A stretch of DNA of 64,000 bases from Spirodela intermedia (taxonomy: Eukaryota > Streptophyta > Magnoliopsida > Alismatales > Araceae). This document shows positions 51,801 to 64,000 of the stretch, piece after piece. The DNA lies in NCBI GenBank assembly GCA_902729315.2, contig LR746271.1, positions 342,001-406,000 of the forward strand, given 5' to 3'. The notes beneath the pieces are model-generated. The model made no database searches, was not told the origin of the DNA, and saw only the letters and a program-made list of their open reading frames with translations. The translations under genes were made by a program, and so were the position numbers. Within the stretch, counting starts at the first letter, position 1; each line of letters begins with the position of its first letter.

Positions 51801-54800
51801 TCTTTTTATTTCAATTTTTTAGAACCAGAATGTATTTTAAAATGGGTATTTGAATATTTCCAAACGTATGATTGTCATGCAGGTCACACGCATATCGCTG
51901 AAGCGCTTGGTGTGCCTATCCACATATTCTTCACAATGCCTTGGACGTGAGTGTCATTTGCAAATTTCTAGTCGTAGTGAACGTTTTGCAAGCAAGTCAT
52001 TTCTTGAATTCCAATAGGTTGTCAAAATTGTCTTTATTTTATGTCAATTCATAATACTTAATATGGGCAATGTTTTTATTTAGGACAGACCTTCTTTGTC
52101 CATCTTTTTCTAGAATTCATTCTTTCCAAGCAATGCTTGGTATACTTACGAGATGCTTCACATTATTTGCTGGTGTTTTTCTCATCTCGTTTTAATCACC
52201 TGACGAATCTTACCTAGGTAGAAGACGTAACTCAATGCCCATTGATATCGATGATTATAACATAGAAATCTATTTCACGCTGTCTATGCATATCGGCAGA
52301 TTATTCATCTCGATATAGCGTTGACTATGATTTGGAATCTCATCAGATTTGTCATGATTTGCTGACAATAGACATTCGCTCATATTTTTATTCTACTTCA
52401 ATTTTCCTTTAAAGAGAATAAAAGTTCTATTTTCTTTTGCCCGTTGCTCCATGCCAGAATTCCAAATCATCTGCATCAAGAAATTGCATGTTTACTGATG
52501 GATTTTATAGAGATCTAACGTAATTGTCTACAGAAGAACTTCAATGTTTGAAATGCATGCACGCCCTTTTTCTTTTGACAGTAATTTGTATGTGCAATCT
52601 ATGTAAGAATCTTGATATGAAAGGCTTTCGTTTCTCATGCACCATCTCACTCATAAAGTCGATAGGCAGGCCAACGAATGAGTTTCCACATCCATTTGCG
52701 CGAATTCCCCAGAGCGCTGGTTACCGGGTACGTTCTGGTGTTTCTTGACTGACGGGCCTTACTCATGTCTTCGAGGCTTTCTCATGGTTGACTTATTTTT
52801 CATCTGATAAATTCAGCTTTCCTATCTTCTCGTGGACCTTGTAATATGGTGGGTCATAAGGGATCTCATAAATGACTTCAGAAAAAGGAAGCTGAAACTA
52901 TCTCCGATCGCATACTTCAGCACTTATCATGGATCTATATCTCATTTGTCTACTGGATACATGTGGAGTCCACACCTTCTGCCAAAGCCTCACGGTAGGT
53001 GGCCGTTCACCGATAGCACAAAATTCTTTTTTTTTTTCTTTTTCAGTTAATTATTTCCTCTTCTTCTTGGTTCATGAGGATAATATTTGTTCCTGCAAAC
53101 GTAGTCTGTGGTATTCTTCGCCAACTTGCTTAATTCAACTCTTCTTGCACGATTTAATGGGAATTAAATCCTTTTAATGGAAATCTGCAGAGTCTCATGG
53201 CTCAGTTTGTCAGGATTTTTTTTTTTATAAAAAAACTTGTATTATCGGCTCATCTGTGTTCTAAATCATATTTGATACGAGTAACAACTTAGTTGGCACA
53301 TTCTAACTTTATTTTTTCATTTTTTTCAAGAAGTGGTTTGTGATTGATTCGAGTAGTATTCATCTCTGGAAAGAACCATCCTCTGCAAAACTCGGTGCTC
53401 TGATCATTAAAAAAATATATCTTTTTTTTCTGTAGCATGTGGAGTTTTCAAATTGAACCCATTTCGCCTGAAGATTTCTGATTCTGTACTGAAGACCGTG
53501 ATGCTTTCTTTGATGGCGGGAACAATTATAGAAATTTGAGGCTGAATGCGTTGACTTGCAGACTGGGGTCCGCTGGTGGATGTCGTCGGCAACTGCTTCT
53601 TGGATCTCGGCTTGGAGTACCACCCTCAGAAGGAGCTTGGGCACTGGCTCCAGAGGGGGCCAAAACCCATTTACGTGGGCTTCGGCAGCATGGTAAGACG
53701 GCTGTCGTTGACCTTTCCTTTGTTGAGATGCTGACCATCCCTCTCATTGCTTCTGAAGCCTCTTGAAGATGTGAGGAAGACATTCGAGGCCATCATTGGG
53801 GCACTGAAGCAGACTGGACAGAGGGGGATAATCGGTCGGGGATGGGGAAATCTCGGACCCAGTTAGTATCTCCCTCCTCTCTAACCCTAATGTGGTTCAA
53901 CACTGAAGAACTTTGCTTTGACTGAGATCTCCCTCTGCTTTGTAGTCCAGGGGATTCCCGACGAAGTCTTCCTCATTGAGGAATGCCCGCATGACTGGTT
54001 GTTCCCTCAGTGCGCTGCAGTGGTGAGCCCACCTCCACGCTTCTCTCAATCTCCATTTCTTGGACAGCTTCTGCGGCGAGCTATGAAATGGTGGTGGATG
54101 ATGGCGATGAAAGCATCCTGAGATGTCTGCGATGGATCCAGGATCGGGAGCCTCGCGATCAAATTTCGGCTTTGATCCTGATCTGAATCTGGATCTGATC
54201 TAATATCTTCGATGTCGATCTGCAGGTTCATCACGGTGGAGCGGGGACGACAGCCACGGGACTGAGAGCAGGGGTAGGCCTTCTCGTTGCCTGAGTTCTT
54301 GTCGGATTGTTGCGATGGGATCTGGTTGATTTCGTGCCTTCCTAACTCGCGGCTCGGTGATGCTGCCAGTGTCCCACGGCGGTGGTGCCGTTCTTCGGGG
54401 ATCAGTTCCTCTGGGCCGAGAGGATCCACGAGAAGGGCCTGGGACCCCCTCCGATTCCCATCTCCCAGCTCAGTGTGGAAAACCTTTCCGATGCCATAAG
54501 GTTCATGCTGGATCCCGAGGTACGCATGATTCCTCTTCTGCTACCTCTTTAGAGAGAGAAAGATAGAGAGAGAGAGAGAGCTGATTGATCGTCGGTCCGC
54601 CAGGTGAGGGGGCGGGCGGCGGAGTTCTCGAAGCTGATTGAGGACGAAGACGGCGCCGGCGCCGCCGTGGAGGCCTTCCACCGCCACTTACCGCCGGAGC
54701 TGCCGATTCCGCGGGCGGCAGCGGACGAGGAGTCGGCGGACCCGCTCCGCTGGTTCCTCACGCTTCTGCAGAGATGTTGCTGCCTCCCCTGGGTGTCCTA

Positions 54801-54801
54801 G
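45825..54801 (+). CDS. UGT80B1: Sterol 3-beta-glucosyltransferase, UGT80B1 type
   Basis: Transfers glucose from UDP-glucose to the 3-OH of membrane sterols. Fourteen exons: 45825-46095, 47978-48129, 48443-48685, 49136-49247, 51245-51415, 51883-51946, 52670-52727, 52817-52994, 53562-53692, 53759-53861, 53946-54022, 54226-54273, 54370-54519, 54604-54801. They join in frame to 651 aa. The N-terminal 190 residues are variable and acidic; KLDRLSAREK and VKIQKDGTVEV are shared with UGT80B1 rather than UGT80A2. The glycosyltransferase part has VVGTRGDVQPF (about 206-214), EFGHRVRLATHTDFRSFV, NPPAYGHTHIAEALG, FTMPWTPTNEFPHP, STYHGSISHL, VGFGSMP and the donor-binding segment CPHDWLFPQC with VVHHGGAGTTATGL (520-533). 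It ends HRHLPPELPIP and a Cys-rich tail. Intron 3 has a GC donor. Arabidopsis UGT80B1 is TT15 (seed-coat flavanoid and suberin defects); a similar role here is inference. Confidence 0.95.
49532..49614. repeat. Short direct repeat in UGT80B1 intron 4
   Basis: A 25-27 bp sequence, AACATAAAAAAGGAATATTG followed by TTGCAT, occurs at 49532-49558 and 49589-49614. Confidence 0.85.
50375..50930. mobile_element. Possible solo-LTR-like remnant in UGT80B1 intron 4
   Basis: The 2 kb intron 4 contains a block opening TGTTGGAATTAAATCTGCGA, as many plant Copia LTRs open, followed by a unique region with GGTTTGGTTTAAATTTTAAC and CCACTCCCTCAAGCC. The right end and a target-site duplication were not identified, so the call is tentative. 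Confidence 0.25.
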
Positions 54802-55273
54802 CATGCGACGCACGGGTCAGATGCTCTCCTCTTCCGTCTCCTGCTGGCGGAGGTGGTGAGGTTTCCCCCTCCCTTCCTCTGATTTCTTCATTCGTTGTTC
54901 GTCTTGATTGGCTGCTTGTGAATATGTATATTATTGTTAGTGAGAAAGAACAGGGTTTTCGGCCATCGCTGTTCGTCCCTGCCGAGTGTCAATTAGGGTT
55001 TCTGTCGGGGAAGAAGATGATCTGCGGGTTAGGAAAATGGGGCGTTCTGGGCTTGATGGAGCGTGGGCCCTGCCCATATTAATGGGCTTGTTTTCCATTA
55101 AAATGGGCTTTGGGGAGGCATTTGGCCCATTAATGGGCTCTCTCTCTCTCTCTCTCTCTGTGTTAACTGAGAGAGTGAAGCTCGCTCGGGCGTCGACAGA
55201 TTATTGGGCTGAAATAAGCGGCCCAATTGTTGATCAAGCGGCCGAGACGGACTCTCTCATCACCGTCTCCCTG

Positions 55274-55305
<32 letters not shown>

Positions 55306-55425
55306 CCTCCCCTTGTCTCTGTCTGTCTGTCTCTCCCGCTCTGTCTCGCTCTCCCTCTCTCTCTCTCTCTCTCACCGTTAGAAGGAGGCAGGGGATCGAT
55401 CGGTCGATTGATTGATTGATCTGTA
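54802..55425. other. Spacer between UGT80B1 and WDR83 (same strand)
   Basis: UGT80B1 3' untranslated region and WDR83 promoter. It contains several AATGGGC(C/T)T-like boxes near 55078-55135, a CT tract at 55138-55159 and a CT-rich leader at 55279-55375 that ends about 50 bases before the WDR83 ATG. Confidence 0.65.
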
Positions 55426-58400
55426 ATGGGGAGCTCGAGTGGGCTGCCGACCAAGGAAGCGAACGTGCTGAAGGGGCACGAGGGGGCAGTGCTGGCGGTG
55501 CGCTTCAACGGAGACGGCAACTACTGCCTCTCCTGCGGCAAGGACCGAACCCTCCGCCTCTGGAATCCCCACCGAGGCATCCACATCAAGACCTACACCT
55601 CCCACGGCCGCGAGGTCCGCGACGTCCACGTCACCAGGTACGTACCACCCTCCGGATCCTCCCATCTAGGGTTCCCGGAGGGGGAGGGGGAAGGGATTCT
55701 CCTCATTGATTCACGATCTTCTCTCTGTTCCTCCCTCGCAGCGACAATGCGAAGCTCTGTTCCTGCGGCGGCGACCGGCAGATCTTCTACTGGGACGTCT
55801 CCACAGGGCGCGTCATACGGAAGTTCCGCGGCCACGACAGCGAGGTAATCCATTCCTGCCGTGGGCATCTGTGCTTTTGGGCATTGGCATCTTCCTTCAC
55901 CTTCCTGCTTCCGAGACGGTAGTTGAATCTGACAAATGATCATCGTCGTACACCGATTATGGCTCTTTTACCACGACGGGAATTTCTCCAAAAATTCTTG
56001 TCAATTTTCTTCTTTCGATGGCCACCTCCCAAGATGGTTGGCCTACTCATGAGATATAGTCGGGGATTCAAACGTCTGTGGAATTCAAAATGGGGAGGTG
56101 ACTGTATCGGCAACTTCAAGGCTTCAGCTTTGAGATTTCTCCCTCTGCCTCTCCCTCTCCCTCTCTCTTCCCACATCCCTCCCTCGCTCCCTGCCTGAAC
56201 ACTGATTGGGATATTAGTCTCCGTCTTCTAATTTTAACTAATGGGATGCTTTTGAAAACTTTGTTGCTCATTAAAATGGTGACTTTTTTTTTTGTAGATT
56301 ATGGTAGGATATTTCTTTGTCTTTGTGATTTATTTATTTTTAATTGAATGTTTTTTCTTATTTTGTGGAAAGATACGTCGTATTTTTATTTATTTTTTAC
56401 AAACCATCAGCCCTAACGAATCCTCAGTTACACTGCGGAGCCGCTACCTGCAGAAAATTTCATGACAGACACAGAATCATCCACCATCAATCAGAGATAT
56501 CTGGAAAATGGATTTCTTTCAGTAACGAATTTATTTATTAGAAACGGGTTCTAAAAAGCATCCCTTAATCTATTTACATATTAATTGCCTAGCTATTAAC
56601 GTGGGTTTCTGTACGCACTCATGTTGAAGATTTTATTGCATTGCAGGTGAATTCTGTAAAGTTTAATGAGTATGGATCAGTGGTAGTATCAGCAGGGTAT
56701 GATCGTTCAGTGCGTGCATGGGACTGTAGATCTCAAAGCACGGAGCCGATCCAGGTGGGGGGCTTTTTATAATTTTCTGATCGTGATCAGTCCTAAGTTG
56801 ATTGACTTAATCGTGATTTCTCCATAAAGTTCTCTTACTGCAGATTGTGGATACATTCTTAGACAGCGTGATGTCCATATGGCTGACAAAGACTGAGATT
56901 ATTGCTGGAAGCGTTGACGGAACTGTGCGCACATTTGATATTCGTATAGGAAGGTATATTGGCTGTTCATGGCAGCATTTTTAATGGGCGTCTTCTTATT
57001 TAATAAATAAAAATAAAATCAATTATTTTGATTCTTCGGATTAGAGAACTGGTTGATGACCTGGGTCAGCCTGTCAACTGCATTTCGTTGTCGAACGATG
57101 GCAATTGTGTGTTAGCCGGCTGTCTGGATTCCACCTTACGTCTTCTAGACCGGTAAATTTCTCTTGATTTTCTCTATCTACATCAAACCTTGTTCATCTG
57201 CCTATTTATTTTTAATTTTAATGGCAGGACCACTGGGGAGCTCTTGCAAGAGTACAAGGGTCACACCTGCAAGGTATGCTGGCAGTTTGGATCGTGCTCA
57301 TCTTGATGCTCTCCTTCTATTCGCTGAAAGAAATAATATTTAGTATCTATAAGTCGGATCACATCCCCATCCTCATCGTCATCATCATAGGCCATGCAAA
57401 CTCTGACATAATCTTGAAAAACATATTTTCAAGGAATTTCAGACAAAAAGTTTCTAAAAGTAGAGTATCTGGAACAGGGGAGTCACATCAGAAGCTGTTT
57501 GAGATCCCATCTGAGAGAAGCAGATGAGAAAAAGATGGCAACGCAGTGTGCTAGCATCCTGTTTTTGGATCAAACACCTGAATCTCGGCTCAGATTTCTT
57601 ACCATCATGCATAGCACTATATAATATTTCTTATGCTTTTGCCACCTTCAAGAGAAGAACATGCAGATGGCAACGCAGTGTGGTGCTAGTATCCTGTTTC
57701 TGGATCGAGCACCTGAATCTCGGCTCAGATTTCTTACCCATCATGCATAGCACTAGATAATCTTAGACAGCATCTCCTTCTTGTGCTTTTGCCAACTTCA
57801 AGTGAAGAACATCTCCAGACTTGCTCATGGGCCAGGAGCTCTTGGCCCCTCTCAGATATCCGTCTTTGTACCTGCAGCCCAGCATCCGATGAACACCACC
57901 CATGCGATGAAACCAGTCCACATTCCCCGCCTTCTCGTTCTTTCTATTTTTAGTGCATTGTTATCATTCCCTGCCCCAAAGTTCCAAGCTTTCATTGCCC
58001 GTTATCATCTTGCAGTCGTATAAGATGGATTGCTGCCTAACCAACACCGATGCGCACGTTGCCGGCGGGTCGGAGGACGGCTACATCTTCTTCTGGGATC
58101 TGGTGGAAGCATCTGTGGTGTCGAAGTTCCGAGCTCATGGCTCCGTGGTAAGCAAACGACGACGAACTGTGCATCTCTGTTCTTCACAACTTTTATCGAT
58201 CTGCTGAGCTCAGATGATATTAGGGCTGGGATTCCTAGTGATTCTTCCTTCATCGTTTCGGTCTTGGGGGGTTATTGTGATATGGGGCTAGTTTTCTTGG
58301 GGGATTTGATTTGTTTGTTGTTCTTGAGGGATCAGGGAAACGGCTGACGGAGATGTTCTCTGGGCAGGTGACCAGCGTCGCCTACCATCCCAAGGACAGC

Positions 58401-58451
58401 TGCATGCTGACGTCCTCTGTTGATGGCACCGTTAAGGTTTGGAAGAGCTGA
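55426..58451 (+). CDS. WDR83: WD40 protein WDR83 / MORG1 homologue
   Basis: Seven-bladed WD40 propeller scaffold; animal WDR83/MORG1 organises MAP-kinase modules and also occurs in spliceosome preparations. The plant role is little defined. Eight exons: 55426-55637, 55742-55844, 56647-56754, 56844-56953, 57045-57152, 57228-57273, 58016-58147, 58368-58451. They join in frame to 300 aa, the family length. Blades are seen at LKGHEGAVLAVRFNGDGNYC (ending LRLWN), GDRQIFYWDV, RGHDSEVNSVKF with YDRSVRAWD, GSVDGTVRTFDIR, LGQPVNCISL with LDSTLRLLD, GGSEDGYIFFWDL and the last VTSVAYHPKDSCMLTSSVDG with VKVWKS. Intron 6 (57274-58015) contains a 130 bp tandem duplication. The gene is convergent with the helicase; the two stop codons are about 425 bp apart. 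Confidence 0.95.
57534..57812. repeat. Tandem duplication in WDR83 intron 6
   Basis: Copies 57534-57665 and 57666-57812 share GATGGCAACGCAGTGTG, CACCTGAATCTCGGCTCAG, ATTTCTTACC(C)ATCATGCA and CTTTTGCCA(C/A)CTTCAAG. They differ by a few substitutions and small indels. Confidence 0.9.
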
Positions 58452-58481
58452 AGCCTCGTCATTCGCCTGTCAGCCCACCAC

Positions 58482-58522
<41 letters not shown>

Positions 58523-58626
58523 ATTTTGAGATCATGGTACACAATTTATGAGCAATGATGACCTTCAAAGGACTCAATATCATCCCTTAAATAGGTCACA
58601 CTGAGAAATGAGGCTGATACTAAAGA

Positions 58627-58708
<82 letters not shown>

Positions 58709-58875
58709 CCTCCAGTTTTGAGATCACGATACAAGTTCTTGAGCTATGATGACGGTCAAAGGACTCAATATCGTCCCTTAAATAGGTCAAAAGTCTGAAG
58801 AATAATCTCTCTCTCTCGCTCTCTGTGTGAATGTACAGTTGGCCGGCTGGCGAGGAGAGATGGTCTTGATGATCC
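58452..58875. repeat. CT tract plus duplicated flank between WDR83 and helicase
   Basis: Two copies of a unique ~110 bp block, 58521-58630 and 58712-58810, share TTTTGAGATCA, AGC(A/T)ATGATGAC, CAAAGGACTCAATATC and CCCTTAAATAGGTCA, and both end AAGAATAATCTCTCTC. They are separated by a CT tract of about 76 bp (58631-58706) and preceded by another CT tract (58485-58520). Confidence 0.9.
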
Positions 58876-61800
58876 CTACTCATCGTAGCCCCCATCATCA
58901 CCGTCCATCTCGACGTCCAGGAGTTGGGCCTCATGATCGCCCTCGTTGACAGAGTCAACAACCTCCATCACCGCCGCCGCTCCCTCCACGGCAGCAAGCC
59001 CCTGCTCCATTCTGTCCACGTGCATCTCTGCAGGGCTCTTCTTCCTCAGCGACTCCATGTTTTCCTCGCTGAAGAACGATACGTACGGCTTTGAAACCTG
59101 GAATTCGCAAGCAAAGGGTTACTAACGCCCTAGAAAACCCCTTACCCCCTTCCTTTCTCTCTCTAAAATCTCTCTTGCTTCATGGAGTTCTGGCCCAAAT
59201 CCTGTGGGTCCATTGCGGGTGGGTCATAAAAGCTACCTTGAAGTAACAGTCCCTGTTTTTCGCACTGTTGACCAGGTTGCTCCAGTGCTCATCTTGCACC
59301 AGCGTTGACCCGGATCCCACCACCTGCACGAACATTGCTGCTGATGATGATAATTCTCCCAACTAAGAACGAGCCGGGAATTATATCAATTCTCACCAGA
59401 ACAGAAGATCTCGCCCGGGTGATCCCGACGTTCATCCGCCGGAAATCCGACACAAATCCGATGCCTTTTCCGCTGTTTGACCTCACGCATGAAAAGATGA
59501 CGACATCTTTCTCTCGCCCCTGTAAAAAAAAAAAAAAAAAAAAAACCAAAAATATTGAAATATCTCGAGGGTGATTCATATTATCCCATGGTTTCTGAGC
59601 CCGACCTCTCTTATTTCTCACCTGGAAACCATCGACGGTATTTATATCAACAAATTGATGCGCCAGCTTCCCAAAGGCGACTCTGAATCGATCCTGCAGA
59701 AGCTTCACCTGGTGCCTGTACGGGGATATGACGGCTAGCTGGGAGCTGGACTGCAGCTCCGGGTACTCGTTGACCAGCTTGTGATATAAGAGGAGAATGA
59801 AGTCAACCTCATCTTCATTCACCCACGAGCCACTCCCTGACGGCTGCGACTCGACCCCGGCAACGTCCAAGAAGGAAAAGGGCCCAAAGCAGCGGTAGCC
59901 ATGCCAGGAGCGTTTCGTCTGTCTCTCCACCAGCTCCCCGTCCTCCAGAGAGTCAGCGTAGAATTCCTTTGATGGAAAGCTTCTAATCTGAGGAAAAAGA
60001 TCGATCTTTCCGTTAATTGATCGATGCCCATGAGAAGGGGAGGCGAAGAAAAAGAGCTCAGCCAGATGGGTCTTTGACTCTGTTGGACCTCTGGATGCAT
60101 ACGGTACTGTGTTTTGAGCATCTGAACCGGGTAGCCAGCCATCTGGAATCTCTTGAACAAGCTTGTTCCGTACCTAGAGGTTGCAGAAAGAATGTCCATG
60201 GTTGCTGACACAAGAGATTCAAGCCTTGCAACAGATGCAATGAGCTTGACAAGGAATCTTACCCAAACTTCTCTGCTGTCGGAGAGAGTACCGTAGCAGG
60301 CAGTTGAACTGGATCACCGACCTGAGGAAATAGCATGAGTTTCAGTGGTGATCGATGAACTCAATAAAGAGTTGTAGGGTCATGAGAATCGCAGCTGATT
60401 AGGGTTGGTAGTCACGGTCTCTACTGTGTAACAAGGATCAGCATGAGAAACGTACAAGGAATACTTGCTTGCATCCATGAGCTAATGGAACCAGTGTGGC
60501 CGGCTCAACCTGGGGGGAAAAGTCAACGTCAATGTATCAGGAAACGGTAAAAGTCAGCTCTGATCTTATCGAGATTGGGAGGCATGATCTTCTGAGGAGT
60601 TTTCCATCCGGGCCAATTCACATTTGCATGAGCTGTTCTGTTCTTCCCTCAGAGGAAACTCTGAATTGGCATAAGCATACCCCTACCTTGAATTGGCATA
60701 GCGATCCTATTCAGCTGTATCTTGCTAACACGCCCAGAAGAGTAATATCATAGGAAACAGAGTTTTCGGAAATCCATTCCATTTTTCTAGAAATTAGGGG
60801 AAAAAAAACAGTTCAAACCGGGCTGAGAAATATCAAAAAAATGATGAGTTACACATGAAAGGGATAAACCACAAATCAGGAGCTGAGTGAAAGTGAAGAA
60901 AACAATGAACAAGCTGTTTGGTCTGAATAGGAATTAGAATATATTTTAGGGTTTTTCAATCCTGATGCACGAAGTCATGAAAAAAAAAAGGTAGGAAATT
61001 CCAAAAATGGTAGTGAAAGGAGAGAATCCTGCAACAAAGACGACCAATGCTCTTACCTAAACCCAGAGAAGGGAAAAAAAAAAGATTCAATGCTTCCCTG
61101 AGATGAATAAAAACACAGAACACTAAACACCACTAAAATCTACTTCACAGAAATCACGAGTGAATAATTAAACATGAAACGTTTGTAACATTGTGAATAA
61201 AGGCATTCAATACTCAGTATCTTCAAAGAATGAGAATACTTACTGCCTGAGCAGCTTCATCTATTATCACAACATCAAAGGCACGATTCATTCGACCAAA
61301 AAGAGTTGAACCACTGAAACTCAGCGTGGAGAAAACCTGCCAATTTGAATGACGTTAAGAAAAATAAATAAAAATTCAAAGGATAATAGTAATCTGTGCC
61401 AACACAGAAGAAAGCACAGTACAATAGCCGACTCGTCAAGGATTGAGGCCCGAATCTGATCACGATCCATTTGCCCAGTGATGGCATTCCTGCCGTCACC
61501 AGACAACGAACGGTTCACAGAGGAAAGCTTCTGTTCCACCTGAAAACGATACATTTTTCAGACAAACAGAAAGCAGGAGAAATTGAACGTGCAACATAAT
61601 TTATAGTGGACACTTACAAGGTAATCCATGGAAACAGCTTGTACAGAATGATGAGGCTTCAAACCAATCCGTACAATTTTAGGATTATACACATGATCAT
61701 TTTCATCGTGAATACCTAAACATGATATTAACAGATTTAGTATTCAATTAGAAAAAAAAAAAGGATAACGTAAAAATATGAACATTAATGCTGGGGCAGT

Positions 61801-63049
61801 AAATGGATATTGGTTTCCATTTCTAAGTTGCAGAATAATAATTTCTTAACCAATAAATAAGATTATAATTAAAGACAGAGGATGCACAAAAAGGACTGGA
61901 TTGAATGACTTCTGGAACCCGGACAACTGAAAAAAAATCAAGGACAGGTAGTACCAAGAAGGCCTACCCTTTCAACATCATTATTCATTTGGATTCGGTG
62001 CCAGGAAAATATGAAAGCTTATTCAGGAGGAATGATACAAAGAAGTTTCGTTTCAGGGATAATGACTGAGGCAAATGATCCAGTGCAAATGTTTACAATG
62101 GAGATCCGCCGGTCTTTCAAAATTTTGCCTTTTTTTTTTTCCTTAGACGAACATCTGGAGCGAATTCAAACAGGATAAATTACATCAGCCTAGCTTTATG
62201 TAAATTTGATGCAGGTCCACCACTCCACATCTTCCATGCATTCTGTCTACCTGTTATAATTTAGCACGGCTTTTGGCATTTTCATCATAAACTCTAGAGA
62301 GAAACTTATAATACATTGTGCTTAGGATTTGAAAATTACCATGCAACCAATCAGAAAAGTTTGGTATCAACGAATGAAGCCATACAGGTTTGTTCCTAAA
62401 TCATGTCAGAAAAAAATATTGTGTTTCACTTCACCAGTGGAAACAAATCCACTTCAAAAATTCCCCCTTTTTCCAGATTCGCCAAGAAATGTTTCCAGGT
62501 TTCCCGACTTATAATGAAATAAACCCATTTTACGATGGTTTAAACCATTTTATTTTACCCACATGGTTCGAATATGATGGACGTCAAGAGATGAATTCCT
62601 TTCGGGAAAATAATCTTGTCTACTTCTCAAGGGAAAAAGAGAGGCGATTCAGACAAACCCTGAGGCAACTAAACCCAAAACTGATGAGATTAATTGAATT
62701 TGCATATGATAAAACATAATGTATGTCCATGGTATAATAACCTCTGACCTGTTTGTAGAAGCCTCAACACAATCTCATCAAGGGCAGAATTCGAAGGAGC
62801 ACAAACAAGAACATGGACGCGATATTTCCGATTGGAACTGACAATTTCAGGTTTCTGTACACGAAAATTAAAATGAAGAATAAGATCATAGAGTAAAATC
62901 ACAAAGAATAGAAAATAATGAAAATGCATGGACATACGAGTTCATTTCCTGTTGTTGGAAAAAAACCATCATCACCATCAACAGGAAAAATCAGGTCCCT
63001 AGGATTTACACCACTCAACCAAGGTGATGCTCTTGTCCAGTGATGAAAT
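58876..63049 (-). CDS. MAA3: MAA3/SEN1-type superfamily 1 helicase, C-terminal part
   Basis: Upf1-like RNA/DNA helicase of the plant MAGATAMA 3 type, related to yeast Sen1, which resolves R-loops. Twelve exons are readable on the minus strand: 62938-63049, 62749-62854, 61618-61715, 61423-61539, 61244-61336, 60456-60509, 60263-60321, 60089-60173, 59622-59987, 59397-59519, 59237-59323, 58876-59097. They join in frame to 506 aa. Helicase motifs in order are VLVCAPSNSALDEIVLRLL (Ia), DVVIIDEAAQA (II, Walker B), VGDPVQLPATV (III), MLKTQYRMHPEIRSFPS (IV region), VDINTVDGFQGREKDVVIF (V) and RRMNVGITRARSSVLVV (VI). The tail is acidic and ends DGDDGGYDE. The N-terminus and the GPPGTGKT exon are not found before the right edge, so the gene continues past 64000. 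Confidence 0.93.
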
Positions 63050-64000
63050 CTACAAGCCACGGTAGATACAGGTAAATTTTCAAAAGAATAACAACCCAAA
63101 ATAGCATGAAGAACACAAATCAATGGCATCCATTAATACAGACGCAGCAGAGAATCCTGGCAGCGAAGCCCAGATTTATTTCCGTTTTTGGTAAATATTT
63201 TTGAGAAAAAATAAAAACCTGGATCCATTTGCAGTCGCATTCTTTACAGCTGTAGTAGAAAGAGCTGGTCGATTCATTTTCTCCAGCCAATCCAATATTC
63301 ACATTCCCTCCAATATACCCCATAAAATCATGCAAGGAAAAAAATGGCTGTTGGTGATTCTTTTTTTAAGATTTTGTGACAAATATTTATCCCAGTAATA
63401 GTCTTCAATATCCTCTTTCTAGGAAAATAGTTTCAACACAACACTGTCGATGAAAGGAAAACTAAGCAATAATAATGAGGTGAAATCAATGAACCGGATT
63501 GTTATTCAGCATCAAGGAGCACCATGACATATTCATCAGTATGGAAGCATCCAATTTTGACCCTAGGCGTATTGAAACGAATCAGGACCAGTTCCTTAAT
63601 ACTTATTTGACAATGGACAGCTGCTTTCATCAAGTATCATACTAGGCTGTTAACTGTAGCAAACATTTAAACCGTATGATAAGAATAACAAGAAATAATA
63701 CTTCTCGTGCACAACCATTGAAATTGATAACTTCATCAACAAGCTTTTGAGCCCTATAACTCAGAGTCCTCAATTTTGACTTCTTTTTTACAAGGGAAGG
63801 GCATAATGAATCGAAAAAATAAGTGTTGTAGATTCTCTGCAGCATTTTGCCGCATGTATATGAAAATCACATTTGGGTAAGATGAAAACATAGCATAAAC
63901 TGGCAAACTTGAATAAGTCAGATCATGAAAATAACCAATCACAAAAGACGTTGCTGAAATGTTAGCTAATAACGAGCCTTAGGCAAGAATCGACAGCAGT
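63050..64000 (-). other. Probable helicase intron(s) at window edge
   Basis: Upstream of the first readable helicase exon this AT-rich stretch shows no Walker A exon on the minus strand. A minus-strand open segment at about 63690-63790 (KSKLRTLSYRAQKLVDEVI) could be an exon, but I could not match it to the family. Confidence 0.4.

Noticed and set aside
58546-58961. Arg-Glu-rich minus-strand open frames
   Set aside because: They are translations of the CT tract and not genes.
63690-63790. Extra helicase exon on the minus strand
   Set aside because: The frame is open and has an AG before it, but it does not match the segment expected between the Walker A exon and the HHWTRASPW exon, so it was not added.

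Overview
This is nuclear DNA from a flowering plant. Coding exons are separated by AT-rich GT-AG introns, short (CT)n/(GA)n tracts sit in nearly every promoter and leader, and all proteins I recognise match plant families. I cannot fix the species from sequence alone. The window reads as ordinary euchromatin with twelve intact or edge-truncated genes and one pseudogene. I see no operon, CRISPR array, rRNA or tRNA, and no clear intact transposon. All exon coordinates were derived by hand from frame continuity, splice sites and family similarity.

Left part (1-11.3 kb): a small QCR6-type gene (cytochrome bc1 hinge subunit, minus strand) is built from micro-exons and diverges from an intronless histone H3.1 gene. 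Next comes a broken 5' fragment of a YKT6 SNARE gene, then a 12-exon cytosolic fructose-1,6-bisphosphatase. Its 3' end abuts a convergent intronless PORR-domain organelle RNA-splicing-type gene. A roughly 1 kb tandem array follows.

Middle (11.8-42.4 kb): a 21-exon exocyst SEC5 gene (1091 aa) converges with a 3-exon LSM3 gene. Then come a trihelix transcription factor, a WAT1-related EamA transporter (minus strand), a long repeat-rich gap, and an intronless ROH1/DUF793 gene. Arabidopsis ROH1 is reported to bind an EXO70 exocyst subunit, so two exocyst-linked genes lie about 13 kb apart.

Right part (42.4-64 kb): a 14-exon UGT80B1-type sterol glucosyltransferase and an 8-exon WDR83/MORG1 WD40 gene are followed by a convergent MAA3/SEN1-type helicase, whose N-terminus and Walker A exon lie beyond the right edge.

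The genes are mostly unrelated housekeeping functions: respiration, chromatin, sucrose synthesis, secretion, RNA processing and sterol glycosylation. The notable signals are a start codon that appears split by an intron, two GC-AG introns, the hidden YKT6 relic, and a recurring pattern of 100-270 bp local tandem duplications, several of which contain a GA/CT microsatellite or a G-box. I found no convincing undescribed system.
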